A stretch of DNA of 47,561 nucleotides from Flavobacteriales bacterium UBA3376 (GCA_002359055.1 DEQC01000083.1:23674-71234); one strand, 5' to 3'. Positions 1 through 9,035 are shown, counted from the stretch's first letter. Program-made: numbers and translations. Notes: a model not told the origin generated them from the letters alone.

Positions 1-174
1 GATGATGTAGTCGATGATTTGGGATGTAGAGAAGAAGTTGCTTATGCCAGAGAAATAATCAGAATGGGAACAGGTGCTGATCGACAACTTGAGGTTTTTA
101 AACAAACTGGCGATTTGAAAAAAGTGGTGGATTATATGATCGAACAAACTGAAAAAGAAATTATTCATGCCTAA
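1..174 (+). CDS. Carboxylate-amine ligase (GCS2/YbdK family), C-terminal fragment
   Basis: The reading frame is open from base 1 and ends at TAA 172-174, so only the last 57 residues are present. The stretch REEVAYAREIIRMGTGADRQ followed by LEVFKQTGDLKKVVDYMIEQT matches the C-terminal signature of glutamate-cysteine-ligase-type carboxylate-amine ligases (a conserved GT-ADRQL box, then a -TGDL-VVD- helix). The family activates a carboxylate with ATP and couples it to an amine, often glutamate plus an amino compound. The next gene starts inside this one (8 nt overlap), so they are translationally coupled. The actual substrate cannot be read from this fragment. Confidence 0.75.
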   Translation, partial: DDVVDDLGCREEVAYAREIIRMGTGADRQLEVFKQTGDLKKVVDYMIEQTEKEIIHA

Positions 175-1027
175 TTCAATTAAAATAGCGCTTTTGGATA
201 TGAATGATGGGCAACCCAATTTGGGCATAAAAAACCTATTGGAATTGACCCAAGAATTCATCGATCGATATGGAAATGGAATTTCTTATCAATTATTTGA
301 TGTTCGATCCAAATGTCAATTTCCAAAATTCGAAGATTTTGATGTATATATTTCTTCAGGTGGACCTGGAAATCCACATTTTGTCGGTTTGGAATGGGAA
401 GAAAAATTTGTGAAACTTTTGGATCAAATTAAAAATCACAACAAAGAAAACAACCGAAAAAAATATCTTTTTCTGATTTGTCATTCCTTTCAAATGGCTG
501 TCATTCATTGGGAAATCGCAAAAGTTTTGGAAAGGGAATCTTATTCATTTGGTGTGATGCCAATTTACAAAACGGATGCAGGCATGGACGAACCTTTGTT
601 TCAGAATTTGGATCAACCATTTTATGCAGTCGATTCTCGTGAATTTCAATGCGTTTATCCGAATTTACAAAAAATGAAAAAATTAAATATGAATGTTCTG
701 GCAATTGAAAATTCTCGAGACCATCAATCCCTTTCTCGCGCATTGATGGCCATTCGTTTTTCAGAGGAAATCATCGGCACTCAATTTCATCCTGAAGCGA
801 ATCCTGAGGATGTGATGTGTAATTTGATCGACGAAAAATACAAAGCTGTTCTCATTCAAAGAATCGGTTTGGAAAATTATTTAAATACTTTGGAATTGGC
901 CGATGATGAAGACAAAATCAAAAGAACTCAAGTCGAAATAATTCCAGGTTTTCTGAAAAATGCCATTGAAAATTTGATGTTTAATAGCCGAGTAAATCAT
1001 GATATCAGAATACAGAAAAATATTTAA
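167..1027 (+). CDS. Class I glutamine amidotransferase-like protein
   Basis: 286 aa with the full class I (triad) amidotransferase set: oxyanion strand SSGGPGNP at about 63-70, nucleophile elbow LICHSFQM with Cys105, and QFHPEA with His208 and Glu210. Such domains hydrolyse glutamine and hand ammonia to a partner, or act as gamma-glutamyl hydrolases. About 65 residues follow the His-Glu motif, longer than a minimal GATase domain. It sits between a carboxylate-amine ligase and an ATP-grasp-like protein and overlaps both (8 and 29 nt), so it probably serves the same peptide-bond-forming pathway, as ammonia donor or editing hydrolase. The partner and product are inference. No signal peptide, so cytosolic. 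Confidence 0.8.
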   Translation: MPNSIKIALLDMNDGQPNLGIKNLLELTQEFIDRYGNGISYQLFDVRSKCQFPKFEDFDVYISSGGPGNPHFVGLEWEEKFVKLLDQIKNHNKENNRKKYLFLICHSFQMAVIHWEIAKVLERESYSFGVMPIYKTDAGMDEPLFQNLDQPFYAVDSREFQCVYPNLQKMKKLNMNVLAIENSRDHQSLSRALMAIRFSEEIIGTQFHPEANPEDVMCNLIDEKYKAVLIQRIGLENYLNTLELADDEDKIKRTQVEIIPGFLKNAIENLMFNSRVNHDIRIQKNI

Positions 1028-2183
1028 TCAACAATTTTCAAAAAAGAAAAATGAGGCTTTGATACATTCAATTGAACAAAATGCTCAAATGAAATTGAAT
1101 TTTAAAGTCAGTGAAAGTCCAATTTTTCTTACGAGAAGTTTTAAAAATAAAATTTTTCAAGTTTCAGAATCAATCATCGAACAAATAAAAACTAAATCAA
1201 ATGATGAATTGCAATTGGCTATTCCAAATGAGTTTTTCGTTCCAAACGATAATAAAAATCCAGAGTTTTTGATTTTCGACTATGCCATTTGCCAAAATGA
1301 AAATTTAGAAATTGAACCTCAATTGATAGAATTACAAGCTTTTCCTTCTTTGTTTGCATTTATGAAGTTATATGAAGAAAAACTCATAGAAATTTATCCA
1401 TTTTTAAATGCTTTAGAAAAATCTCTGCCCAAAGATGAATACATTTCAAAACTCAAACAATTGATCATTGGAAATAAAAAAGCAGAAAATGTGATTTTAT
1501 TGGAAATTTTTCCAGATAAACAGAAAACTTTCATCGATTTTCAAATGACTGAAAAGTATTTATGTATTGAAATCGTTTGTGTCACTCAAATCATAAAAAA
1601 AGGAAAGAAATTATTTTATGAGAAAAATGGTCAATTGATTCCTATCCACAGAATTTACAATCGAGTGATTTTCGATGAATTATTTGCGATTGAGCATTTA
1701 AAACTCAACTTTGATTTCAGAGAAGAATTGGAAGTCGAATGGGTGACTCATCCCAATTGGTTTTATAAAGTTTCTAAATATTTATTGCCTCAATTAAATC
1801 ATTCATACATTCCACAATCCTTTTATTTAAAAGATTTTACAGACTTTCAAAATTTAGAAAATTATGTTTTAAAACCATTATTTTCCTTTGCAGGATCAGG
1901 AGTTAATTTACATCCGAGCCGAAGCGATTTAGAAGAAATTTCAGACAAAGAAAATTACATTTTACAGAAAAAAGTAAAATACGCAGCTTTGTTTGAGGAC
2001 ATCAATCACGAATTTTCAAAAGCAGAAATTCGTCTGATGTATATTTGGAATTCTTCAGAGGAAAATCCAGAATATTTGATCAATTTGGTTCGAATGACAA
2101 AATCGGATATCGCAAATATGGGTGCTATGGATGATCATCAGATTTGGGTGGGATGTTCGTATGCCTTTTTTGATAAAGTTTAA
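999..2183 (+). CDS. ATP-grasp-like protein, third gene of the ligase/amidotransferase unit
   Basis: 394 aa, cytosolic. The C-terminal third has an ATP-grasp look: YVLKPLFSFAGSGV at residues 289-302 (lysine strand plus glycine-rich loop), ILQKKVKY at 321-328, then AEIRLMYIW (342-350) and INLVRMTKSDIANMG (361-375) where ATP-grasp enzymes place their Mg-binding acidic and asparagine residues. The N-terminal 280 residues, which should bind the acceptor, are not recognisable to me. The start overlaps the preceding gene by 29 nt. ATP-grasp enzymes make amide or peptide bonds through acyl phosphates, so the three genes could build a small glutamyl-type metabolite. That pathway is inference. Confidence 0.6.
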   Translation: MISEYRKIFNQQFSKKKNEALIHSIEQNAQMKLNFKVSESPIFLTRSFKNKIFQVSESIIEQIKTKSNDELQLAIPNEFFVPNDNKNPEFLIFDYAICQNENLEIEPQLIELQAFPSLFAFMKLYEEKLIEIYPFLNALEKSLPKDEYISKLKQLIIGNKKAENVILLEIFPDKQKTFIDFQMTEKYLCIEIVCVTQIIKKGKKLFYEKNGQLIPIHRIYNRVIFDELFAIEHLKLNFDFREELEVEWVTHPNWFYKVSKYLLPQLNHSYIPQSFYLKDFTDFQNLENYVLKPLFSFAGSGVNLHPSRSDLEEISDKENYILQKKVKYAALFEDINHEFSKAEIRLMYIWNSSEENPEYLINLVRMTKSDIANMGAMDDHQIWVGCSYAFFDKV

Positions 2184-2260
2184 CTTAGATTAATTCTAAT
2201 TTTTTCAAAGAATTTCTATTCAAATTTGAAATAGTTATTTTTAGAAAAAAATTAGCGAAA

Positions 2261-2674
2261 ATGAAAAACAATTATCTTTTTATTGGAATTTTAATCGTTT
2301 TGTCCGTTATTTTGATGAGTTTCAATCAAACCAAAGTTGACAAAGGTTATGTAGTGGAGGCGAATCCTAAATTTAAAAATCTAAAAGTCCTGCCTAAGGA
2401 TATTTCAGAAGAAGGTTTGGATGCAGTGATGGATAATTTCAATGAAGCTTTGGGCGTAAAATGTAGTCATTGTCATGCAAGAGGAGAGAACGGCAGATTG
2501 GATTTTGCATCAGATGCAAATATACAGAAGGACATCGCTCGTGAAATGATGAAAATGACCAGTAAAATCAATAGAAAATATTTCAAAGAAAAAGATCCAA
2601 TGAATTATGCGGTAACTTGTTATACATGTCATAACGGAGAAGCGGTTCCGAGCAAATCGGTACCTACCGAATAA
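2261..2674 (+). CDS. Diheme c-type cytochrome, reaction-centre-cytochrome-like fold
   Basis: 137 aa with an N-terminal membrane anchor or signal segment (residues 4-21) and two heme c motifs, CSHCH at 68-72 and CYTCH at 120-124. The spacing, and the helix REMMKMTSKINRKYF between the motifs carrying candidate axial methionines, resemble the family named after the photosynthetic reaction-centre cytochrome subunit. Non-phototrophic Bacteroidota commonly carry short diheme versions as periplasmic electron carriers. It is monocistronic: 77 nt separate it from the gene upstream and a strong terminator follows. The electron donor and acceptor are unknown. Confidence 0.85.
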   Translation: MKNNYLFIGILIVLSVILMSFNQTKVDKGYVVEANPKFKNLKVLPKDISEEGLDAVMDNFNEALGVKCSHCHARGENGRLDFASDANIQKDIAREMMKMTSKINRKYFKEKDPMNYAVTCYTCHNGEAVPSKSVPTE

Positions 2675-2701
2675 ATTCAAATGAAAAAAATTCAATGAAT
2701 C

Positions 2702-2733
2702 AAAAACCGAATTAAATTTAATTCGGTTTTTTT
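2702..2733. terminator. Bidirectional intrinsic terminator after the cytochrome gene
   Basis: An uninterrupted palindrome (arms AAAAACCGAATTA and TAATTCGGTTTTT around a short AT loop) ends in a T run at 2727-2733. The A run on the other side makes it usable from both strands. Confidence 0.85.
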
Positions 2734-2785
2734 ATGGAAATCGAGTGCTATTTTCCAATCTTTGCAAAACAAAATTATACATCAA

Positions 2786-4054
2786 ATGTCAGATAATCTT
2801 TCAACCAAAAAAGTTTTAGTCGTAGGTTCAGGTGGGCGTGAACATGCCATCGGATGGAAATTCTTAAAAGATTCGATCGAGAATGATTATCCCATTGAAC
2901 TGTACTTTTCGCCTGGAAATGCTGGAACCGTTGAATTAGGAACCAATGTTAAATTTGATTCTTTGAAGCAAATGCGAGATTTCGCTTTAGAAAAACAAAT
3001 TGATTTAACTTTTGTAGGACCTGAAGCTGAACTGGCAGAAGGAATAGTCGATTTATTCAAAGAAGTAGGTTTAGAGATTTTCGGTCCTGACCAAAGAGCT
3101 GCACAATTGGAATCGAGCAAAGCTTTTGCAAAAGATTTTATGGCAAAATACAATGTCAAAACAGCTGAATACAAAACATTTACTGGGCCGATGTTGGCGA
3201 TTGAATATTTAGAAACTCACGAATATCCAGTGGTGGTCAAAGCTTCTGGTTTGGCAGCTGGAAAAGGTGTGATCATTTGCAATACTTTTGAAGAAGCAAA
3301 GGATGCTGTTTTAGACATAATGGAGTCCAAAGCTTTTGGTGATGCGGGAAGTAAGGTTGTGATTGAAGAATATTTAGATGGATTTGAAGCATCGATTTTA
3401 TCATTTTTTAATGGAAAAGAAATAGTCCCTTTCATCTCAGCCAAAGACCATAAGAAAATTGGCGATGGAGAAAAAGGTTTAAATACTGGAGGTATGGGTG
3501 TTTTGGCCCCAAACCCTCAATTCACTAAAGAACATTATGAAGTTTTCAAAAAGGAAATTTTAGATACAACTTTAGAGGGTTTGCTCAAGGAAGAATTAAT
3601 TTTTTCAGGAGTTATTTTTTTTGGTTTAATGATTACTTCTAAAGGCGTTTATTTGCTGGAATACAACTTGAGAATGGGAGATCCTGAAGCTCAAGCTACT
3701 TTGCCGTTGTTAAAAAATGATTTGTTTGAAACTGTTATGAAATCGAATCGAGGAGAGAGTTTCGAATTGAATTTTTCCAATCAAAAATCTTGTTGTGTAG
3801 TGATGGTTTCCGGAGGTTATCCATTGAGTTACGAGAAGGGTTATGAAATTCGAGGTTTGGAAAATGTAAAATGTCCTTATTTTTTAGCCGGTGCACAAAT
3901 GAGAGATGAGAAAATTGTCACTGCTGGAGGAAGGGTTTTGGGTGTCGTTGGATTGGGTGAAACTATGGCAGAAGCTAGAGAACAAGCTTATGAAAACATC
4001 AAGAAAATTCATTTTGACTATGAATATTATCGAAATGATATTGGTTTAATTTAA
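2786..4054 (+). CDS. purD: Phosphoribosylamine--glycine ligase (GARS)
   Basis: Second step of de novo purine synthesis: 5-phosphoribosylamine + glycine + ATP gives GAR. The 422-aa product has VLVVGSGGREHAIGW at the N-terminus, the ATP-grasp region PVVVKASGLAAGKGV and VVIEEYLDGFEAS, and the signature RMGDPEAQ. I chose ATG 2786 over the in-frame TTG at 2762, because AATCTTTG (2757-2764) matches the Bacteroidota -7 box TAnnTTTG at 7 of 8 positions and overlaps that TTG. The gene starts just after a terminator, so it has its own promoter, and ends 19 nt before mtgA, with which it may be cotranscribed. Confidence 0.96.
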   Translation: MSDNLSTKKVLVVGSGGREHAIGWKFLKDSIENDYPIELYFSPGNAGTVELGTNVKFDSLKQMRDFALEKQIDLTFVGPEAELAEGIVDLFKEVGLEIFGPDQRAAQLESSKAFAKDFMAKYNVKTAEYKTFTGPMLAIEYLETHEYPVVVKASGLAAGKGVIICNTFEEAKDAVLDIMESKAFGDAGSKVVIEEYLDGFEASILSFFNGKEIVPFISAKDHKKIGDGEKGLNTGGMGVLAPNPQFTKEHYEVFKKEILDTTLEGLLKEELIFSGVIFFGLMITSKGVYLLEYNLRMGDPEAQATLPLLKNDLFETVMKSNRGESFELNFSNQKSCCVVMVSGGYPLSYEKGYEIRGLENVKCPYFLAGAQMRDEKIVTAGGRVLGVVGLGETMAEAREQAYENIKKIHFDYEYYRNDIGLI

Positions 4055-4073
4055 ATCAAGGATTCAATGTTTT

Positions 4074-4757
4074 ATGAAGCGAATTTTAAAGATTTTTAAA
4101 AGAATAGTTTTAATTCTTTTTTTTGGACATCTGATTTATATAATCGCTTTAAAATGGATAAATCCACCGATAACCATTACACAATTCAACAGTTGGGTCG
4201 ATGGTCATGGATTGAGAAAATCACCAATTTCTTTTGCTGAAATGCCTTCCTCCATCAAATTGGCGGTGATTGCATCAGAGGATCAGAAATTCGCTACACA
4301 TAGCGGTTTCGATGTAGAGCACATCAAAAAAGCAATAGAATTTAACGAAAAGAATCAAGGTGAGAAAATTCGCGGTGGAAGCACTATTTCTCAACAAGTC
4401 GCCAAAAATGTTTTTTTATGGCAAAAAAGATCTTGGCTGAGAAAAGGTTTGGAAACGTATTTTACTTTTATGATAGAATGGATATGGGGAAAACAACGAA
4501 TTTTAGAAGTTTATCTCAACGAAGCTGAAATGGGCATTGGAACTTTTGGAATTGAAGCAGCTTCACAGAAATATTTCAATAAATCAGCTAAAAATTTGAC
4601 TAAAAATGAAGCTGCAAGAATAGCTGTAAATCTTCCCAATCCTAAAAAATACAGAGTAAATCCACCCAGCCCTTATGTTTCAAAACGAGCAAAATGGGTA
4701 GAGAGACAAATGAGAAATTTAGAATCAGATTCAGCCATCAAAGCATTGTTGGAATAA
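4074..4757 (+). CDS. mtgA: Monofunctional peptidoglycan glycosyltransferase
   Basis: 227 aa with an N-terminal membrane anchor (about 10-27) and a GT51 domain. The catalytic glutamate is in ASEDQKF (Glu69), followed by RGGSTISQQVAKN (100-112), the lysine-rich motif and EVYLNEAEMG (145-154). It polymerises lipid II into glycan strands on the outer face of the inner membrane. There is no transpeptidase domain, so it is the monofunctional type, and the length is normal for MtgA. It converges on the next gene, with stop codons only 4 nt apart around a short AATTTC/GAAATT dyad. Confidence 0.93.
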   Translation: MKRILKIFKRIVLILFFGHLIYIIALKWINPPITITQFNSWVDGHGLRKSPISFAEMPSSIKLAVIASEDQKFATHSGFDVEHIKKAIEFNEKNQGEKIRGGSTISQQVAKNVFLWQKRSWLRKGLETYFTFMIEWIWGKQRILEVYLNEAEMGIGTFGIEAASQKYFNKSAKNLTKNEAARIAVNLPNPKKYRVNPPSPYVSKRAKWVERQMRNLESDSAIKALLE

Positions 4758-4761
4758 TTTC

Positions 4762-5286
4762 TTAGAAATTTCCACCTTGAATATCCACTTGAATTTTTAG
4801 AAGAGCACCATCAGAAGGCGAGCTTTCTTCTGTGGATTTTTTTACAATAAACTCTTGCAATTCCTGAGCACTTGCATCTTCACCCAATTCTACAGCACAT
4901 TCTCTAATGAAATTTTGAGTAGCATTTTTTGCAGAATAGATAATTTTCCAAGTTTCAGGACTCACATAAATTTGTTGACTTAGATTATGTTCCCATTCGC
5001 TTTGAATGGCTTGGATCAATAAAACCTCATAGTTTTTTGCAGTTGATTGAGCTGAAATTCTTCTGATCATAGCCGTTGGTTTGATTCTTTCCAAAAACAA
5101 AGCCATGCGTTCATATGCGCTCAATCGCTGAGGAGTGATATGATCTGTACTTATCTTTTGAATTTCCATTTGTCTACGAAGGTTTTCATTGTTCAAGAAT
5201 TTTTCGATGAGTACATAAGCAATTACTGCAACTAAAATTCCAGGCAAAATTGATATTAAAACAATCAAAGCTGTATTGGTATCCAT
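4762..5286 (-). CDS. Conserved flavobacterial single-pass membrane protein
   Basis: 174 aa with one N-terminal transmembrane helix (about 5-27, ALIVLISILPGILVAVIAYV) and a basic, helical cytosolic domain with LSAYERMALFLERIKP (56-71) and QSEWEHNLSQQIYVS (94-108). I recognise the type as a widely conserved Flavobacteriia protein next to core genes but cannot name a function. It is transcribed convergently with mtgA and divergently from the amidohydrolase across a 164-nt spacer. Confidence 0.75.
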   Translation of the reverse strand: MDTNTALIVLISILPGILVAVIAYVLIEKFLNNENLRRQMEIQKISTDHITPQRLSAYERMALFLERIKPTAMIRRISAQSTAKNYEVLLIQAIQSEWEHNLSQQIYVSPETWKIIYSAKNATQNFIRECAVELGEDASAQELQEFIVKKSTEESSPSDGALLKIQVDIQGGNF

Positions 5287-5450
5287 TTTTTTAATTTAAT
5301 TCAGACAAATATAGAAATCATTTCTAATTACATCCAATGTAAAATCGATTTTTGTGAGCGCTTACTAATTCCTCTAAAGACTTATAAAATTTAGTCTTTA
5401 CGATTTTAAAGTTCTCTTAAAATTCCTTAATTTCGCAATAAAAATTTCCT

Positions 5451-6425
5451 ATGTTAAATAATTTGAGCCCTAAAGAGCTAGTACTTGAAAAAATTAAAGA
5501 AAAAGGTGGATGGGTAAACACTCATGCACATTTGGACAGAGCTTATTCGTTGACCGAACAAACCTTCTCATTTACAAATTCATATTTAAAAGAAAAATGG
5601 CATTTAGTTGATGATATGAAAAGAAATTCTACCGTAGATGATATCTATGCGAGAATGGAACGTGCCATAAACCACTTTTTAGAGCAGGGTGCACAAGCGG
5701 TTGGAACTTTTATCGATGTGGATGAAGTGATCGAAGATAGAAGTATTTTAGCTGCACAGCGTTTGAAAGAAAACTACGGAAAAGATATAGAAATTCGTTT
5801 TGCAAATCAAGTGTTGAAAGGTGTAATCGATCCGAAAGCACGCGAATGGTTCGATATGTCTGTTCAATTTGTTGATATCATCGGAGGTTTACCTGCAAAA
5901 GATTTTGGAAGAGAAGAAGAGCATTTGGATATTTTATTGAGCACTGCCAAAGAACATGGGAAATTAGTTCACGTACACGTGGATCAATTCAATACGGATG
6001 AAGAAAAGGAAACTGAACAGTTGGCACGAAAAACTATAGAACATGGGATGCAAGGAAAAGTAACTGCTGTTCACTCGATTTCAGTTGCAGCTCATCCAAA
6101 AAAATACCGAATGGAATTGTATGATTTGATCAAAGAAGCCGATATGCATGTGATTTCATGTCCAACAGCTTGGATCGATCACAATAGAACTGAAAGATTG
6201 GCACCGAGCCACAACTCAGTAACTCCAGTTGACGAAATGATTCCAGCAGGAATTACAGTTGCATTTGGAACGGATAATATCAACGATATTTACAAACCTT
6301 TCTCAGATGGAGATTTATGGACTGAGCTTAGAGTGATGCTTGAAGCTTGTCACTTTTATGATGTTGAACAATTAGCGAATATTGCTACTGTTAACGGATT
6401 GAAAGTTCTTGGTATAGAGAAGTAA
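5451..6425 (+). CDS. Metal-dependent amidohydrolase, cytosine-deaminase/AtzC-like
   Basis: 324 aa. Metal ligands of the amidohydrolase fold: NTHAHLDR (His25, His27), HVHVDQ in mid-protein, AVHSIS, and GTDN near the C-terminus. This pattern suits the cytosine deaminase and N-isopropylammelide hydrolase branch, which hydrolytically removes amines from heterocycles or guanidino-like groups. A -7-like box TAATTTCG (5428-5435, 7 of 8) lies 16 nt before the ATG. It is followed by two guanidino-modifying hydrolases in the same direction, which suggests a role in handling an arginine- or citrulline-derived compound. The substrate is unproven. Confidence 0.85.
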   Translation: MLNNLSPKELVLEKIKEKGGWVNTHAHLDRAYSLTEQTFSFTNSYLKEKWHLVDDMKRNSTVDDIYARMERAINHFLEQGAQAVGTFIDVDEVIEDRSILAAQRLKENYGKDIEIRFANQVLKGVIDPKAREWFDMSVQFVDIIGGLPAKDFGREEEHLDILLSTAKEHGKLVHVHVDQFNTDEEKETEQLARKTIEHGMQGKVTAVHSISVAAHPKKYRMELYDLIKEADMHVISCPTAWIDHNRTERLAPSHNSVTPVDEMIPAGITVAFGTDNINDIYKPFSDGDLWTELRVMLEACHFYDVEQLANIATVNGLKVLGIEK

Positions 6426-6505
6426 AATAACTAAATTTACGATAACTTTAATCAATAGAGGCAGGTGTTCTATCTGTCTCTATTTGATTTTAAATATAAG
6501 AGGAT

Positions 6506-7420
6506 ATGATTTTAAATGTAAAAAATGAAACTTCTAAATTAGAAGCTGTGGTTTTAGGAATTCCAGAATCTATGGGACCAGTTCCTAAACTCGAAGAAAC
6601 TTATGATGCTAAATCATATGAAACAGTTAAAAACAATGATTATCCTACCGAAGAGCAAATTACATACGAGATGAACGCATTTGAACAAGTGCTTCTGAAG
6701 CATGGAGTTCAAGTGTTTAGACCTTGGGTGATTGAGAATTGTAATCAAGTGTTTGCACGTGATGTGGGTATGGCGATTGACGATAAATTTGTTATTGCCA
6801 ATATTATCCCAGACCGTGCCGATGAACAAGAAGCGTACGAACGTATCATAAATTCAATTGCAAAAGACAAAGTCATAAAAGTTCCTGAAAATGTTCATGT
6901 CGAAGGTGGAGATGTGATTTTATGGAATGAATTTATGTTTGTAGGCTGTTATAAACAAGCTGACTATAAACAATACAAAACAGCGAGAACAAATTTTGAA
7001 GCCGTTCAATTCTTTAAAGAGCTTTTTCCAAATAAATGGGTGATCGATATGGAATTGAAAAAAGACGATTTCGATCCATACAACGGAATTCTTCATTTGG
7101 ATTGCACCTTTCAACCGGTAGGTCATAACAAAGCCATTATTTATAAAGATGGTTTTCAAAATAAAATGCATTATGATGTGTTGATTTCACTTTTTGGTAG
7201 AGACAATGTATTTGAAGTGACCAAAGAAGAAATGTATTGGATGTGTCCAAATGTTTTTTCAATTTCACCAGAAGTTGTTGTTTCTGAAAAAAACTTTACT
7301 CGACTCAACAATCATATGCGTGATGTTTGGGGAATGACCGTTGAAGAAGTTCCTTACAGAAATGTCTCTAAAATGGGCGGACTTTTGAGATGCTCAACCA
7401 TGCCGTTGATTAGAGAATAA
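6506..7420 (+). CDS. Arginine-modifying enzyme superfamily hydrolase (DDAH/amidinotransferase type)
   Basis: 304 aa with every element of the guanidino-group-modifying fold in order: FARD (Arg85, Asp86), EGGD (133-136), HLD (His197, Asp199) and the nucleophile Cys296 in LLRCST near the C-terminus. Members are dimethylarginine dimethylaminohydrolases, arginine deiminases and glycine amidinotransferases. The sequence alone does not separate these activities, and the combination with CtlX favours a hydrolase of arginine or a methylated arginine. Spacing is 80 nt after the amidohydrolase and 42 nt before CtlX. Confidence 0.85.
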   Translation: MILNVKNETSKLEAVVLGIPESMGPVPKLEETYDAKSYETVKNNDYPTEEQITYEMNAFEQVLLKHGVQVFRPWVIENCNQVFARDVGMAIDDKFVIANIIPDRADEQEAYERIINSIAKDKVIKVPENVHVEGGDVILWNEFMFVGCYKQADYKQYKTARTNFEAVQFFKELFPNKWVIDMELKKDDFDPYNGILHLDCTFQPVGHNKAIIYKDGFQNKMHYDVLISLFGRDNVFEVTKEEMYWMCPNVFSISPEVVVSEKNFTRLNNHMRDVWGMTVEEVPYRNVSKMGGLLRCSTMPLIRE

Positions 7421-7462
7421 AATTTAAATTAAAACGTTTAATAATAGATTAAAAATTCAATT

Positions 7463-8395
7463 ATGAAACAATATTCAGACACTATACTCATGATTGAACC
7501 GGTAGATTTCCGATTCAATACTCAGACTGCAGTTAATAATTATTTCCAAACAAAACCTGAAGATGATAGTACTGCTCAAGAAAAAGCTTTGAAAGAATTC
7601 AGAGGAATGGTCGCTAAATTGCGCGAACATGGCGTTAATGTTGTCGTTCTACAAGATACTTTAGATCCTCATACACCTGATTCGATTTTCCCAAATAACT
7701 GGATTTCTTTTCATGAAAATAAAATGATCGCTCTCTATCCGATGTTTGCAAAGAATAGAAGAGTTGAACGTAGAGAAGATGATGTACTCGCTTTGTTGGA
7801 AGAAAAAGGTTTTGAAGCAGAGGAAATTATGGATTATTCTTCAGCCGAAGAAGACAATGTGTTTTTGGAAGGAACTGGAAGTATAATTTTGGACCGAGTG
7901 AACAAAATCGCTTATGCTTGTGTTTCGCCAAGAACCGATGAAGAATTGTTTTACGAATTTTGTGAAGATTTCGAATATGAACCTGTGTTATTTGAAGCCA
8001 ATCATACCGTTAACAATGAAAGAAAACAAATCTATCACACCAACGTTATGATGTGCGTGGGCGACGTATATGCAGTCATTGCTTTGAGTACAATCGATGA
8101 TAAAACTGAGAAAGAATTCGTGATCAATAAGTTGACGAGTTCAGGCAAGGAAATTATCGATATTACCGAAGAACAAATGCATCAATTTGCGGGCAATATG
8201 TTACAAGTGGGAGGAATTGGAAATTCTAAATATTTGGTAATGTCAGAAAATGCTTACAATTCTTTGACGCAAGAACAAATCGATCAAATCGAAAAATTCA
8301 ACCCAATCATCAAAGTGGATATCAATACGATAGAAACTTTGGGTGGAGGAAGTGCACGCTGCATGATGGCAGAAGTGTTTTTACCGAAAGCTTAA
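7463..8395 (+). CDS. ctlX: Citrulline utilization hydrolase CtlX-type
   Basis: 310 aa, same pentein superfamily as the preceding gene but a different branch. PNNW (77-80) near the substrate site, FLEGTGS (Glu136), IYHTNV (His192) and the nucleophile Cys300 in GGGSARCMMAE match proteins named citrulline utilization hydrolase, which remove the ureido group of citrulline to give ornithine. It is probably the last gene of the cluster, since a strong terminator follows within 25 nt. Whether it really uses citrulline here is inferred from family similarity. Confidence 0.85.
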   Translation: MKQYSDTILMIEPVDFRFNTQTAVNNYFQTKPEDDSTAQEKALKEFRGMVAKLREHGVNVVVLQDTLDPHTPDSIFPNNWISFHENKMIALYPMFAKNRRVERREDDVLALLEEKGFEAEEIMDYSSAEEDNVFLEGTGSIILDRVNKIAYACVSPRTDEELFYEFCEDFEYEPVLFEANHTVNNERKQIYHTNVMMCVGDVYAVIALSTIDDKTEKEFVINKLTSSGKEIIDITEEQMHQFAGNMLQVGGIGNSKYLVMSENAYNSLTQEQIDQIEKFNPIIKVDINTIETLGGGSARCMMAEVFLPKA

Positions 8396-8418
8396 ATAAT
8401 TCATTATACTTAAAAAAC

Positions 8419-8453
8419 AAAACCTTTGATATTTTCGAATATCAAAGGTTTTT
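8419..8453. terminator. Bidirectional intrinsic terminator after ctlX
   Basis: Perfect 13-bp stem (AACCTTTGATATT / AATATCAAAGGTT) with a stable TTCG tetraloop at 8434-8437, flanked by A and T runs. It serves ctlX and the convergent gene at 8491. Confidence 0.9.
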
Positions 8454-8490
8454 GTCATTTAAAACCTCATTTTTAGAAATAATTCTAAAC

Positions 8491-8841
8491 TTATTTGTTA
8501 AGAAAATCTTTCAATTTTTCAGTAAAATAAAACAATACCGACATCACCAACATCATCACAATTCCACTACCTATACCGATCAATAGAGAAGTCGATAAAG
8601 AAAAACCTTGGTAAATACACGAAATACTTACCCATCCCATCATCGATAAAAAAGCACAAATATTTTTAAAAGAAAAAAACCTTGAAAATATCTTTTCTCG
8701 TTTTCTCCTTGGATTTTCTACTATAACTGTTGTCAATAATTGTAGCAAAAACAATATTGTAGCGATGATCGAAACTGACCAAAGAATTTTTTCGTACCAA
8801 GATAATGTTTCAAGCCAATCTAGCATTTCACTTTGTTTCAA
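8491..8841 (-). CDS. Small membrane protein resembling the N-terminal part of NfeD-like proteins
   Basis: 116 aa with three or so transmembrane helices (about 18-40, 58-78, 82-106). The order YEKILWSVSIIATILFLLQL, then FFSFKNICAFLSMMGW, then GIGSGIVMMLVMSVLFYF resembles the membrane region of Bacteroidota NfeD-like proteins that sit beside flotillins. The C-terminal OB-fold domain is missing: the protein stops right after the last helix, and no flotillin gene is adjacent. So it is either a short paralogue or a truncated one. Confidence 0.6.
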   Translation of the reverse strand: MKQSEMLDWLETLSWYEKILWSVSIIATILFLLQLLTTVIVENPRRKREKIFSRFFSFKNICAFLSMMGWVSISCIYQGFSLSTSLLIGIGSGIVMMLVMSVLFYFTEKLKDFLNK

Positions 8842-9035
8842 TTCTTAATATTAGCTTAATTGATTGAAAATTAAGCCCTTAGCTATTTAGGTCAGTTGGT
8901 CCCATTTCATCTAACGCAAAATGTGGTTGCTAAATTATAAAAATCTTTAAACATTTTAACATTTCAATAATATTTACTTAACAAATAAGCCGATTTTATC
9001 ACAATTTTATAACTATTAATGAATTTATCTTTACC

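Noticed and set aside
2762..2785. TTG start for purD
   Set aside because: It falls in a -7-like promoter box and adds eight residues not typical of PurD; ATG 2786 is preferred.
2887..3174. Minus-strand ORFs within purD, the helicases and the ATPase genes
   Set aside because: They are shadows of strongly supported plus-strand genes and show no domain, start signal or codon pattern of their own.
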